Assembly (NCBI GenBank): GCA_902761655.1
Contig: CACWLD010000018.1
Coordinates: 24,433 to 76,529, forward strand
Length of the DNA: 52,097 bases
Direction of reading: 5' to 3'
Source of the DNA: an uncultured Bacteroidia bacterium
Lineage (GTDB): Bacteria; Bacteroidota; Bacteroidia; Bacteroidales; UBA932
Shown here: piece after piece, positions 1-8,850 of the stretch
Numbering within the stretch: the stretch's first letter is position 1
Layout: every line of letters starts with the position of its first letter
Notes under the pieces: model-generated
Seen by the model: only the letters and a program-made list of their open reading frames with translations
What the model was told of the DNA's origin: nothing
The model's database searches: none
Made by a program: the position numbers and the translations under genes

Positions 1-246
1 GCCGTTATGAGCGACCTTCAGAACCGCCGCGGAATGCTTGGCGATATGGGCGCAGACAAGGGATTCGCAATCCTCAAGGCAAGGGTTCCTCTGGCAGAGC
101 TTTACCGTTATTCAACAACCCTGAGTTCTATTACCGCAGGTTCCGCAACCTTCTCAATGGAGTTTGCAGACTACCAGCCTGTACCTGGCGACGTTCAGGC
201 CAAGCTTCTTGAGGCTTACGCAGCAGAAGAGCAGGACGAGGACTAG
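1..246 (+). CDS. Elongation factor G, C-terminal fragment (5' truncated by window edge)
   Basis: This is the last ~82 residues of an EF-G-type translational GTPase; the frame is open to base 1, so the real start lies outside the window. The visible part is the end of domains IV/V: an NRRG motif near the start followed by a VPLAELYRYSTTL-type stretch, the classic EF-G domain V signature. It ends in an acidic tail (EEQDED). The sequence after the ribosome-binding domain (ATFSMEFADYQPVP) resembles the second EF-G type of Bacteroidota more than canonical FusA, but too little is visible to decide. aspS starts 3 nt after its stop, so the two are probably co-transcribed. It is not followed by rpsJ, which often follows fusA in Bacteroidota. 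Confidence 0.85.
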   Translation, partial: AVMSDLQNRRGMLGDMGADKGFAILKARVPLAELYRYSTTLSSITAGSATFSMEFADYQPVPGDVQAKLLEAYAAEEQDED

Positions 247-249
247 TCT

Positions 250-1986
250 ATGTACAGAACGCATACGTGCGGAGAACTCCGCATTTGCAATGTTGGGCAG
301 AAAGTCACCCTGGCAGGATGGGTACAGAAAGTACGCAGCCTCGGCGGGATGACTTTCGCCGATTTAAGGGACCGCTACGGCATCACCCAGCTGTTGCTTG
401 ACAGCCCCGGAGACCTTGGACGCGAGTACGTGATCCAGGTTACCGGACAGGTTGTGGAGCGCCAGAGCAAGAACCCTAAGATCCCCACCGGAGACATCGA
501 GATCAAGGTAGAGACCCTTAAGATCCTCAACAAGGCTTCCGTTCCTCCTTTCACAATTGAGGAGGAGAGCGACGGAGGCGAGGACCTGAGGGCCAGATAC
601 AGGTATCTGGACCTGAGGCGTCCGCCCCTCCAGAGAGCTCTCGCACTCAGGCACCGCATAGGCCAGGAAGTGCGCAAGTATCTTGACGCACAGGGATTTA
701 TGGAGATAGAGACCCCGTATCTCATAAAGTCCACCCCGGAAGGAGCGCGTGACTTTGTGGTTCCTTCAAGGATGAACAAGGGTCAGTTCTATGCCCTGCC
801 CCAGTCTCCTCAGACCTTCAAGCAGCTGCTTATGGTTGCCGGCTATGACCGCTACTTCCAGATAGTCCGCTGCTTCCGTGACGAGGACCTCCGCGCAGAC
901 CGCCAGCCGGAATTCACCCAGATAGACTGCGAGATGTCTTTCGTTGAGCAGGAGGATGTGCTGAATACCTTCGAGGGTATGATGCGCACCCTGTTCAAGA
1001 ACGTCCTGAACGTGGATATCCCCAATCCGCTTCCGCGGATGATCTGGTACGACGCTATGGACAACTACGGCTCTGACAAGCCGGACATCCGCTTCGGGAT
1101 GACCATCCACGAGATATCAGACCTTGTTAAAGGCTTTGGATTTGGCGTGTTCGACGGCAGCGAGTACATTGGCGCCATTTCCGTTCCAGGAGGTGCAGAG
1201 TACACCCGCAAGCAGATTGACGAACTCACAGAATGGGTAAAAAGGCCTCAGGTTGGTGCCAAGGGTCTTGTATATATCAGGCTCAACGCGGACGGCAGCA
1301 TCAAGTCTTCCGTTGACAAATTCTATTCACCGGAGCAGTTGGCAAAGGTGGCAGAGAGGTGCGGAGCACAGCAGGGAGACATTGTCCTTGCCCTTTGCGG
1401 CCCCAGGAGAAAGACGCAGACGCAGCTTGGCGTCCTGCGTCTTGAGATGGGCGCCAGGCTGGGCAAGAGGGATCCGGGCGTATTCGCTCCGCTGTGGGTG
1501 GTAGACTTCCCTCTCCTTGAGTGGGACGACGAGACCCAGCGCTTCTACGCTATGCACCATCCGTTCACCGCGCCAAAGCCGGAGCACGAACAGTGGTTCT
1601 ACTCTGACAGGAAAGAGGACCTTGAGAGGGTTTGCGCCAACGCGTATGACTTTGTCCTCAATGGAACCGAGCTTGGAGGAGGATCCATCCGTATCCACGA
1701 CGCAGAAATGCAGAGCCGTATGTTCCAGGTGCTTGGCATCTCAAAGGAAGATGCGGAGCTCAAGTTCGGGTTCATCATCAACGCCTTCAAGTTCGGGGCT
1801 CCGCCTCACGGCGGCCTCGCGTTCGGATTCGACCGCGTGTGCGCCTTGTTCGGCGGGCAGGAGACCATCAGGGACTTCATCGCATTCCCCAAGAACAACC
1901 AGGGACGTGACGTTATGATAGATTCTCCTTCTGAGATTGACCAGACCCAGCTTGACGAACTGCAGATAGATATCCGTAAAGAGTAA
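250..1986 (+). CDS. aspS: Aspartyl-tRNA synthetase
   Basis: Class II aminoacyl-tRNA synthetase that charges tRNA(Asp), 578 aa, a normal bacterial length. In order: an N-terminal OB-fold anticodon-binding domain (about residues 1-110), then the catalytic core with the YRYLDLRR stretch of motif 1, the ALPQSPQ flipping loop region, motif 2 ([16 protein letters not shown]), a bacterial-type GAD insertion domain (about 280-410), and motif 3 ([13 protein letters not shown]) near the C-terminus. The insertion domain marks the bacterial rather than the archaeal/eukaryotic form. The ATG at 250 is three bases after the EF-G stop, and murB follows after 1 nt, so it sits in a tight run with EF-G, murB and murA. 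Nothing is missing from the active site. Confidence 0.97.
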   Translation: MYRTHTCGELRICNVGQKVTLAGWVQKVRSLGGMTFADLRDRYGITQLLLDSPGDLGREYVIQVTGQVVERQSKNPKIPTGDIEIKVETLKILNKASVPPFTIEEESDGGEDLRARYRYLDLRRPPLQRALALRHRIGQEVRKYLDAQGFMEIETPYLIKSTPEGARDFVVPSRMNKGQFYALPQSPQTFKQLLMVAGYDRYFQIVRCFRDEDLRADRQPEFTQIDCEMSFVEQEDVLNTFEGMMRTLFKNVLNVDIPNPLPRMIWYDAMDNYGSDKPDIRFGMTIHEISDLVKGFGFGVFDGSEYIGAISVPGGAEYTRKQIDELTEWVKRPQVGAKGLVYIRLNADGSIKSSVDKFYSPEQLAKVAERCGAQQGDIVLALCGPRRKTQTQLGVLRLEMGARLGKRDPGVFAPLWVVDFPLLEWDDETQRFYAMHHPFTAPKPEHEQWFYSDRKEDLERVCANAYDFVLNGTELGGGSIRIHDAEMQSRMFQVLGISKEDAELKFGFIINAFKFGAPPHGGLAFGFDRVCALFGGQETIRDFIAFPKNNQGRDVMIDSPSEIDQTQLDELQIDIRKE

Positions 1987-1987
1987 A

Positions 1988-3022
1988 TTGATTACAAAGA
2001 CTGATATTTACGATTTAAGCACGCAGAACACTTTTGGAATGAAGGTGTCCTGCGCTTGCTTTATACAATATGACAAGGCCGAGGACCTGAACGACCTGGA
2101 CTTCCAGGCCCTGCCTCAGCCGGTGCTTCACATTGGCTCCGCCAGCAACCTGCTTTTCACCGGGGATTTCAAGGGCACCGTGCTTCACTCCGCCATCAAG
2201 TACATCAAGTACATCGATATGGGCCTGAGCGAGGTGCTGGTGGCCGTGGGAGCAGGTGTCCTGTTCGACGACTTCGTCGCACAGACCTGCGGCCACGGCC
2301 TCTGGGGTGCGGAGAACCTCTCCCTTATCCCGGGAGAGACCGGCGCCGCCGCCGTGCAGAACATAGGAGCCTACGGCGTAGAGGTCAAGGACATCATATC
2401 CGGCGTTGTCTGCTACGATACCCAGACCCGTACCAAATGTACTTTCAAGGTGGGCGATTGCAATTACGACTACCGCACCTCCCGCTTCAAGGAAGCCCCG
2501 GACAAGGGCCGCTACATTGTCACCAGCGTCCTTTTCCGCCTCACCCGCACATATTCCCCAAAACTGGAGTACAAGGGCATCAAGGAGGCTCTGGGAGGCA
2601 AGGAACCCAAGACTCCGCAGGAAGTCAGGGATGCGGTTATCAAGATCCGTATGGAGAAGCTTCCGGACCCCAAGGTTATGGGAAGCGCCGGCAGTTTCTT
2701 CCGCAATCCTATAGTGAGCAGGGAGAAATTCCAGGATATTGAGCGCATTGCAAAACTCCGAAACGGGGACGATTACCAGGTGCCGCATTATGACCTTGAC
2801 GCCGCACGCGTGAAGGTTCCCGCGGCCTGGATGATAGACCAGTGCGGCTTCAAGGGAATGCGCCGCGGCAACGCCGCAGTGCACCACGCGCAGCCCCTTG
2901 TGCTGGTAAATTATACCGGAAATGCCACTCCGGACGAAATTTTGGAGCTTGAAGGGCTAATAGTGTCAGAAGTTTATGATAAATTTGGGGTAGAATTAAT
3001 CCCGGAAGTAGAGCATATATGA
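1988..3022 (+). CDS. murB: UDP-N-acetylenolpyruvoylglucosamine reductase
   Basis: FAD- and NADPH-dependent second step of UDP-MurNAc synthesis in the cytoplasm: it reduces the enolpyruvyl ether made by MurA. At 344 aa it is the type I length. FAD-binding features include GSASNLLF (about residue 51), and GAAAVQNIGAYGVEVKD is the signature of the FAD fold. GSAGSFFRNP near residue 230 carries the catalytic Ser, and the C-terminal Glu lies in ELIPEVEH. I chose the TTG at 1988, because the conserved NTFG motif that opens MurB proteins lies upstream of the first in-frame ATG (2039). It overlaps murA by 4 nt (ATGA), which implies translational coupling of the two consecutive pathway enzymes. Confidence 0.93.
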   Translation: MITKTDIYDLSTQNTFGMKVSCACFIQYDKAEDLNDLDFQALPQPVLHIGSASNLLFTGDFKGTVLHSAIKYIKYIDMGLSEVLVAVGAGVLFDDFVAQTCGHGLWGAENLSLIPGETGAAAVQNIGAYGVEVKDIISGVVCYDTQTRTKCTFKVGDCNYDYRTSRFKEAPDKGRYIVTSVLFRLTRTYSPKLEYKGIKEALGGKEPKTPQEVRDAVIKIRMEKLPDPKVMGSAGSFFRNPIVSREKFQDIERIAKLRNGDDYQVPHYDLDAARVKVPAAWMIDQCGFKGMRRGNAAVHHAQPLVLVNYTGNATPDEILELEGLIVSEVYDKFGVELIPEVEHI

Positions 3023-4326
3023 GCAAGTTCATAGTAGAAGGCGGTCACAGCCTAAGCGGGGAGATACGTCCGCAGGGAGCCAAGAACGAGGCATTGGAAG
3101 TTATCAGCGCCGTGCTGCTTACCAAGAGCGAGGTGCGCATATCCAACGTCCCGGAAATCCTTGACGTAAAGAACCTCATAGCCCTGCTCCAGGGTATGGG
3201 CGTAAAGGTGGAGAGGCTCTCCCGCGGGGAGTATTCCTTCTGCGCCAAAGACATCGACCCTTCGTACATCCGCAGCGCTGACTTCGTAAGCGCCTGCGCC
3301 CGCCTCAGGGGTTCCGTGATGGTGGTAGGTCCGCTCCTTGCCCGCTTTGGCAGCGCGTATTTCGCCAAGCCGGGCGGCGACAAGATTGGCCGCCGCCGCG
3401 TGGATACCCACATTGACGGCTTCTGCAAGCTGGGAGCCGCCCTTACTTACGAGCACGAGAAACGCGCCTTCCTCCTTGAAGCGCCCCAGGGCCTCAAGGG
3501 CTGCTATATGCTTCTGGACGAAGCCTCCGTCACCGGTACCGCCAACATTGTAATGGCCAGCGTCCTGGCGGAAGGCGAGACCACAATCTACAACGCCGCC
3601 TGCGAGCCTTACGTCCAGCAGCTTTGCCGCCTGCTCACTGCAATGGGTGCCAAGATCCAGGGCATAGGCTCCAACCTGCTCACCATAACAGGAGTAAAGG
3701 AGCTGGGCGGCGCAAGCCACACCATCCTTCCGGATATGATCGAGGTGGGCAGTTTCATTGGCCTTGCCGCCATCACCAGTTCCACCCTCACCATCAAGGA
3801 CGTTTCAATGAAGGACCTGGGAATAATCCCGGAGAGCTTCCGCCGTATGGGCGTCAAGGTGGAGCAGAAAGGGAACGACATAGTGGTTCCCAAGCAGGAC
3901 AGTTATGAGATTGAATCCTTTGTGGACGGTTCCATAATGACCATTTCCGATGCGCCGTGGCCGGGTCTCACCCCTGACCTCCTCAGTGTAATGCTGGTTG
4001 TGGCCACCCAATGCAAGGGAAGCGTCCTCATACACCAGAAGATGTTCGAATCAAGGCTGTTCTTCGTGGACAAGCTTATAGATATGGGCGCCCAGATTAT
4101 CCTCTGCGACCCTCACCGCGCCGTGGTCATAGGCCACGACCACGCCATCAAGCTGAGGGCGAACAGGATGACATCCCCGGATATCCGCGCGGGTATCGCA
4201 ATGCTCCTTGCCGCGATGAGCGCCAAGGGCGTCTCCCAGATTGAGAACATCGAGCAGATAGACCGCGGTTACGAGAACATAGAGGAGCGCCTCAACGCGC
4301 TCGGAGCAAATATTGTCAGAGAATAA
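3019..4326 (+). CDS. murA: UDP-N-acetylglucosamine 1-carboxyvinyltransferase (Asp-type active site)
   Basis: First committed step of peptidoglycan synthesis: transfers enolpyruvate from PEP to UDP-GlcNAc. 435 aa, two-domain EPT fold. K22 in GAKNEALE matches the catalytic Lys. The mobile loop reads PGGDKIGRRRVDTH, with Asp121 where most MurA enzymes carry the Cys attacked by fosfomycin (E. coli C115). Asp at this position is known in mycobacteria, chlamydiae and Bacteroidota and gives intrinsic fosfomycin insensitivity. The gene is coupled to murB by a 4-nt overlap, and ddh follows 18 nt later, so a cell-wall precursor operon is likely. It is not AroA, since the UDP-GlcNAc-type loop and length fit MurA. 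Confidence 0.95.
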   Translation: MSKFIVEGGHSLSGEIRPQGAKNEALEVISAVLLTKSEVRISNVPEILDVKNLIALLQGMGVKVERLSRGEYSFCAKDIDPSYIRSADFVSACARLRGSVMVVGPLLARFGSAYFAKPGGDKIGRRRVDTHIDGFCKLGAALTYEHEKRAFLLEAPQGLKGCYMLLDEASVTGTANIVMASVLAEGETTIYNAACEPYVQQLCRLLTAMGAKIQGIGSNLLTITGVKELGGASHTILPDMIEVGSFIGLAAITSSTLTIKDVSMKDLGIIPESFRRMGVKVEQKGNDIVVPKQDSYEIESFVDGSIMTISDAPWPGLTPDLLSVMLVVATQCKGSVLIHQKMFESRLFFVDKLIDMGAQIILCDPHRAVVIGHDHAIKLRANRMTSPDIRAGIAMLLAAMSAKGVSQIENIEQIDRGYENIEERLNALGANIVRE

Positions 4327-4344
4327 ACCAAATAGTAGTGTGTT

Positions 4345-5244
4345 ATGGAAAAGATCAAAGTTGCCATCGTTGGTTACGGTAATATCGGAAAATACTCCCT
4401 GGACGCAGTCCTGGCGGCATCCGATATGGAATGTGTAGGTGTTGTCCGCCGCAGCGGAAATGCCGGAGAATACAGGGAACTGCAGGATTTCAAAGTGGTT
4501 TCCGACATCAGGGACCTTGGAAAGGTTGACGTGGCCATCCTTGCCACCCCTTCAAGGAGCGTTAAGGAAAATGCTGAAAAATACCTCAAGATGGGTATCA
4601 GCACAGTTGACAGTTTTGACATCCACAGCCAGATATGGGACCTCCGCAAGGATCTTGACCCCATTGCCAAGGAAGGCAATGCCGTGAGCATCATATCAGC
4701 CGGATGGGATCCGGGCAGCGATTCAGTTGTCCGCGCCCTTATGGAGGCGCTTGCGCCAAAGGGAATCTCCTATACCAACTTCGGCCCCGGAAGGTCAATG
4801 GGACACTCCGTAGTTGCAAAGAGCAAGGAAGGCGTGGTTGACGCCCTCAGCCTCACCATCCCAAAGGGAACCGGACTGCACCGCCGTATGGTATATGTGC
4901 AGCTTGAGGAAGGCGCTGATTTCGACCAGGTTACGGCCGATATCCTTGCCGACCCGTACTTCAGCTCAGACGAGACCCACGTGATAAGGGTGGGCAGCAT
5001 AGATGACATCAACGATGTAGGACACGGCGTTGCAATGGCCCGCAAAGGCGTTTCCGGAAAGACCCATAACCAGCTTTTCAAGTTCAGTATGAAGATAAAC
5101 AACCCGGCTCTCACTGGACAGGTGCTTGTTTCCTGCGCCCGCGCCGCGGTTAAACAAAAACCGGGATGCTATACTATGATAGAAATCCCGGTAATAGACT
5201 TGTTGGAGGGAGAACCCGAGGAACTTATCAAACGCCTTGTATAA
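4345..5244 (+). CDS. ddh: meso-Diaminopimelate dehydrogenase
   Basis: NADP-dependent enzyme that converts L-tetrahydrodipicolinate directly to meso-diaminopimelate, the short-cut branch of lysine and peptidoglycan precursor synthesis. 299 aa, compared with about 320 for the characterised corynebacterial enzyme. The N-terminal Rossmann motif is VAIVGYGNIGKYS, followed by the VVRR cofactor-specificity stretch. The middle part has SIISAGWDPGSDSVVRALMEALAP and FGPGRSMGHS, both signature DAP-dehydrogenase segments. It is last in the EF-G/aspS/murB/murA run, and its 3' end overlaps the 3' end of the convergent dapA by 17 nt. With dapA and dapB next door, this supports the dehydrogenase route; the aminotransferase (DapL) route cannot be excluded elsewhere in the genome. 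Confidence 0.93.
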   Translation: MEKIKVAIVGYGNIGKYSLDAVLAASDMECVGVVRRSGNAGEYRELQDFKVVSDIRDLGKVDVAILATPSRSVKENAEKYLKMGISTVDSFDIHSQIWDLRKDLDPIAKEGNAVSIISAGWDPGSDSVVRALMEALAPKGISYTNFGPGRSMGHSVVAKSKEGVVDALSLTIPKGTGLHRRMVYVQLEEGADFDQVTADILADPYFSSDETHVIRVGSIDDINDVGHGVAMARKGVSGKTHNQLFKFSMKINNPALTGQVLVSCARAAVKQKPGCYTMIEIPVIDLLEGEPEELIKRLV

Positions 5245-6106
5245 TCTCCGCCATAAGGTCAACAGTGCTTTGTGAGGCTTCCACCAACGGGAGCCTCATT
5301 TCATTTGAGCACAGGCCCATAAGGTTCAGCGCGGCCTTTGCGGGGATGGGGCTTGATTCCACGAAGCAGGCCTTGTAGAGCGGTTTGAGGGCTTTGTCAA
5401 CCTCGCGCGCCTGTTCCCATTTGCCGTCAAGGGCAAGGGAGGTCATCTTGCTGACCCTTGCAGGATCTACGTTGGAAGCAACGGAAATGACGCCAACGGC
5501 GCCCTTTTCCATTATTTCCAGGGTGATGTCATCGTCTCCGCTTATCACGGAGAATCCCTCAGGGGCGTCCTTGAGGATGGCTGCCACCTGGTCCACTTTT
5601 CCCGAGGCCTCTTTTGTGGCAATGACGCCGGGCACTTCACGCGCGATGCGCAGGCAGGTTTCCGCCTGCATATTCGCGCCCGTGCGCCCGGGTACGTTAT
5701 ATAGTACTATGGGTTTGTCCGCGGCTTCGGCAATTGCCTTGAAGTAGCGGTACATCCCTTCCTGCGTGGGCTTGTTGTAGTAGGGCACCACTACAAGCCA
5801 CGCATCGGCCCCGTAAGGGGCAAGAAGTTCCATATTTGCAATTGTTCCCGGAACGCTGTTGGTGCCGCATCCCACAAGGACGGGCAGCCCGGCGGCGTGT
5901 TCGCGGGTAATCTGCAGGAGGCGGATCTTTTCATCGGCGCTCAGGGTGGGGGTTTCTCCCGTAGTGGCCAGGGCCACAAGGAAGTTCACCCCGGCTGCTA
6001 CCTGGCGGTCCACCAGGGCGGCATAGGCATCATAGTCCACTTTGCCGCCGCGGAAAGGCGTCACTAACGCGGTTCCGCAACCATAGAACAGCGGCTTGGG
6101 TGTCAT
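5228..6106 (-). CDS. dapA: 4-Hydroxy-tetrahydrodipicolinate synthase
   Basis: Condenses pyruvate with aspartate semialdehyde, the first step specific to lysine and DAP. 292 aa, a full-length TIM-barrel. Landmarks: TTGETPTLS (about 48-56), which holds the substrate-contacting Thr pair; YYNKPTQEG (109-117); the tyrosine of LYNVPGRTG (Y136); R141; and the Schiff-base lysine in VIATKEASG (K165). It is the last gene of the minus-strand operon. Its start overlaps the dapB stop by 4 nt, so translation of these two consecutive enzymes is probably coupled. The 3' end runs 17 nt into the end of the convergent ddh. Confidence 0.96.
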   Translation of the reverse strand: MTPKPLFYGCGTALVTPFRGGKVDYDAYAALVDRQVAAGVNFLVALATTGETPTLSADEKIRLLQITREHAAGLPVLVGCGTNSVPGTIANMELLAPYGADAWLVVVPYYNKPTQEGMYRYFKAIAEAADKPIVLYNVPGRTGANMQAETCLRIAREVPGVIATKEASGKVDQVAAILKDAPEGFSVISGDDDITLEIMEKGAVGVISVASNVDPARVSKMTSLALDGKWEQAREVDKALKPLYKACFVESSPIPAKAALNLMGLCSNEMRLPLVEASQSTVDLMAEIIQGV

Positions 6107-6765
6107 AATATGAGTTCCTTGAATTCGTGGACGCCGCGTATTTCCTCTGTGAGCATTGCCGCATAGACGGCTCCCACGGCGAATCCTTCCCTTGAGAAGG
6201 CCTCGTGGGTGAATGTGAGCTTGTCAACCGCAGAAGTGAGGGTCAACGTGTGGATTCCGGCAACTTCGCCTTCGCGCTTGGAAGTGATCTGGACCTCGTC
6301 GTCCAGGGAGTCCTTTACCAGCGCTGCAAGGCTCTTGGCGGTGCCGCTGGGGGCGTCCAGCTTGTGGATGTGGTGGGTCTCCTCAATATGGGGCTCGTAA
6401 CCGTGTCCCTTGAGGATGCTGGAGGCCCTGCTTACTGCAGCGAACAGGGCGTTGACTCCAATTGAGAAATTGGAGGCGTAGATCATTGTGGTGCCTTTCT
6501 GGTGGAAGTACCCTATGACCTCTTCCCTGATGTCTTCCCATCCGGTGGTACCCACTACAACCGCCTTGAAGTTGTCCGCAAGGAACTTGTAGTTGGCGCG
6601 GAAGGACTGGGGGAAGGTGAAGTCGATGCACACGCACTCCCTGGCCAGTTCAGGCGGGGTTGCGCATACGTCTTCCGTTGCTGCGGCAAGTTCTATTCCC
6701 TGGCGGGAAAGGACTTTTTCAATCATATGGCCCATTCGGCCGTAACCGCTGATCAATACTTTCAT
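6103..6765 (-). CDS. dapB: 4-Hydroxy-tetrahydrodipicolinate reductase (compact form)
   Basis: NAD(P)H-dependent reduction of the DapA product to tetrahydrodipicolinate, the substrate of Ddh. 220 aa, clearly shorter than the E. coli enzyme (273 aa); the shortening lies between the Rossmann motif (GYGRMGHMIE) and the central part, a compaction seen in Bacteroidota DapB. VVGTTGW (about 85-95) and the catalytic/substrate motif ETHHIHKLDAPSGTAKSLA are both present, so I expect an active enzyme. It starts 6 nt after thrA on the minus strand and overlaps dapA by 4 nt. Confidence 0.94.
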   Translation of the reverse strand: MKVLISGYGRMGHMIEKVLSRQGIELAAATEDVCATPPELARECVCIDFTFPQSFRANYKFLADNFKAVVVGTTGWEDIREEVIGYFHQKGTTMIYASNFSIGVNALFAAVSRASSILKGHGYEPHIEETHHIHKLDAPSGTAKSLAALVKDSLDDEVQITSKREGEVAGIHTLTLTSAVDKLTFTHEAFSREGFAVGAVYAAMLTEEIRGVHEFKELIL

Positions 6766-6771
6766 AATACA

Positions 6772-8850
6772 CTACTTTAAAATGTCGTTCAAAATGCTGG
6801 AAGCGGCAACCCTTGCGCCCTCGCCGGCTCCCTGGATGACCAGGGGCGAAGGGTGGAAAGTGCTGCGCACTATGATGGCGTTGTCCGTGCCGTGCAGCCA
6901 GTATGCCGGATGGCTCTCGTCAACTGTCTGCACACGGATGGACGCCTTGTAGCCCAGAGGGCTGGAAGGGTCTTTCACGAGGGAAGCCACAAAGCGCTGG
7001 TTGCGGCCGAAGCGGGGTTCTGCCTTCTCCAGCTTTGCGTAGAAGTCCTCTACGCTTCCCTCAAAGAAGCTGCTGTCAAGGACGGGCTCTATTTCCACGT
7101 CTTTCTCCTCAAGGTGCACGCCCGCCTCCCTGGCAAGGATGATCAGCTTGCGCATAGCATCCCTTCCGCCCAGGTCCGTGCGGGGGTCCTTTTCCGTAAG
7201 GCCCTCTTTCTGGGCCTTGCGAAGGGTGTCAATGAAACTGTCCTTGGAACTGAATATGTAGTTGAGGGTGCAGGATACCACAGCCTCAATGCTTATTATC
7301 TCGTCGCTGGAGTTGGCGCTCATAGCGATGCTCTCCAGGAAAGGGAGCGCGGCGCCCACGGTGGTCTCGTAGCGGAGGAAGCAGCCGGACTGAAGGGCGG
7401 CTGTCTTCATTCGCGCGTAGTCCGCGTAGGGCACGGCAAGCGAGCGCCTGTTGGAGGATACTACGCTGATGCCTGCCTCCAGCAGGGCTTCGTACTGCTT
7501 GTAGATGGCCTCGCTGTCCGTGCAGTCCACGAATACCGCCTGATGCGGCTCAAGGCCGATGATTGCCTTGCAGAAGGCGTCGCCGGAGGCGTCCTGACCG
7601 CTGGCAAGGGCGTCGTCAACTTCCCACGGCATAAGCCCTCCCGGGCGGATGGCGTAGTGCGTGCTGTTGGACACGCCCGCAATGCGCAGCGTCTTGCCGC
7701 TGTTGTGCGTAACCGTCATAGAGGTGTCCCCTATCATCTTTACCAGGGCTTTGCCAACGGCACCGTAGCCGGCGATGAAAATGCGGCGGGTGCGGTTAGG
7801 CTCTAGTTCAAAGAACTCCCTGTGGAGGCCCTTGAGGGCCTCTTTCTGCTGGTCGAAAGGAACTTTAATGCCTATGAGGCCGTCCTGGAAGGAGATGTCG
7901 TCCCAGGTGATGCATCGGCGGTCAAGCACCCCGTTTATGCGGGTGCGGGCGCTGGCGGTGTCAATGTCACCGGCGGTTACCAGGTAAATGAAATCGTCTT
8001 TCCTGGCCAGGCCTATCCAGCCTTTGGCGTCCTTGAAGTCTCCAACCACGGTGCCGGGGTTGGAAGGGTCAAAGGTATTCTTGATTTCAATGGCAATTCC
8101 GGCCTCCTGGGCGGGTTTTACGGTAGGAGGGTAGAGAACCTTGGCTCCGTGCTCCGCAAGGCGCCAGGCGGCGTCGTAAGACAGCCTGGGGATGGTGCGG
8201 GCCTGGGGCAGGTCCTTGGGGTTGGTGGTCATTATGCCGGGCACGTCCGTCCACAGCTGGAGGCTTGAGGCTCCCACCGCCGCGGCGTAAAGCGCCGCGC
8301 TGTAGTCCGAGCCTCCGCGCCCCAGGGTGGTGACGCTTCCTTCTTTGTCCCGGGCAATGAAGCCCGGGGCCACGAAGACGCGCACCGCCCGCCTCTGCTC
8401 CACGGCGGAGGCGATGTTTGCGTACGTAGCCTTGACATCGTCCTTGATCACCAGCTTGCGGGAATCCAGCCACTGCACTTCAATGCCGTCGCAGGCAAGC
8501 TTGCGCGCTATTATCTTGGTGGAAAGAATCTCTCCGAAGGCCTCCGTGCACGGGGGACGCTGCTTTATCTGCTTGAAGATGTCCTCGCACTCCTTGAGCG
8601 CCTCATCCCTCTGGGCCCCTGTGAAAAGCCTGGTTATGATTTCCCTGTGTCGGTCTTCCAGTTCAGATATCCGGTCCGTGTAATGGACGGCGCCGGCGCC
8701 CACAAGCAGCAGCGAATCCGTGCAGCCGCTTATGGCGGAGCATACCAGGATCACGCGGTCCTTGCGGGCTGCGGCGCCCACAATGTCCAGGACCCTGGAG
8801 ATATTTGTAGCGGTGGCAATTGAAGTGCCGCCGAATTTCAATACCTGCAT
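6772..8850 (-). CDS. thrA: Bifunctional aspartate kinase / homoserine dehydrogenase with shortened regulatory region
   Basis: Fusion of the first enzyme of the aspartate pathway with the one committing to threonine and methionine. Residues 1-265 are the kinase: KFGGTSIAT at the N-terminus, LGRGGSDYSAALYA near 177-190 and WTDVPGIMTTNP at 200-211. Residues 355-692 are the dehydrogenase: Rossmann motif IAGYGAVGKAL, and DLGGRDAMRKLIILAREAG, which keeps the catalytic Asp/Lys region. The linker, normally two ACT units and about 200 residues in ThrA proteins, is only about 80-90 residues here, giving 692 aa instead of about 810-820. The dehydrogenase NK motif reads SSNRRSLA. manC ends at the base just before the start codon, and dapB follows after 6 nt. 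The location with dapA/dapB points to DAP and lysine supply. Confidence 0.92.
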   Translation of the reverse strand: MQVLKFGGTSIATATNISRVLDIVGAAARKDRVILVCSAISGCTDSLLLVGAGAVHYTDRISELEDRHREIITRLFTGAQRDEALKECEDIFKQIKQRPPCTEAFGEILSTKIIARKLACDGIEVQWLDSRKLVIKDDVKATYANIASAVEQRRAVRVFVAPGFIARDKEGSVTTLGRGGSDYSAALYAAAVGASSLQLWTDVPGIMTTNPKDLPQARTIPRLSYDAAWRLAEHGAKVLYPPTVKPAQEAGIAIEIKNTFDPSNPGTVVGDFKDAKGWIGLARKDDFIYLVTAGDIDTASARTRINGVLDRRCITWDDISFQDGLIGIKVPFDQQKEALKGLHREFFELEPNRTRRIFIAGYGAVGKALVKMIGDTSMTVTHNSGKTLRIAGVSNSTHYAIRPGGLMPWEVDDALASGQDASGDAFCKAIIGLEPHQAVFVDCTDSEAIYKQYEALLEAGISVVSSNRRSLAVPYADYARMKTAALQSGCFLRYETTVGAALPFLESIAMSANSSDEIISIEAVVSCTLNYIFSSKDSFIDTLRKAQKEGLTEKDPRTDLGGRDAMRKLIILAREAGVHLEEKDVEIEPVLDSSFFEGSVEDFYAKLEKAEPRFGRNQRFVASLVKDPSSPLGYKASIRVQTVDESHPAYWLHGTDNAIIVRSTFHPSPLVIQGAGEGARVAASSILNDILK

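Noticed and set aside
2015-2887. 290-aa open frame on the minus strand inside murB
   Set aside because: Shadow frame of a high-GC gene. Composition rich in Leu, Gly and Val with no motif, while the opposite strand encodes a full MurB.
6853-7806. 317-aa open frame on the plus strand opposite thrA
   Set aside because: Antisense shadow of the homoserine dehydrogenase domain.
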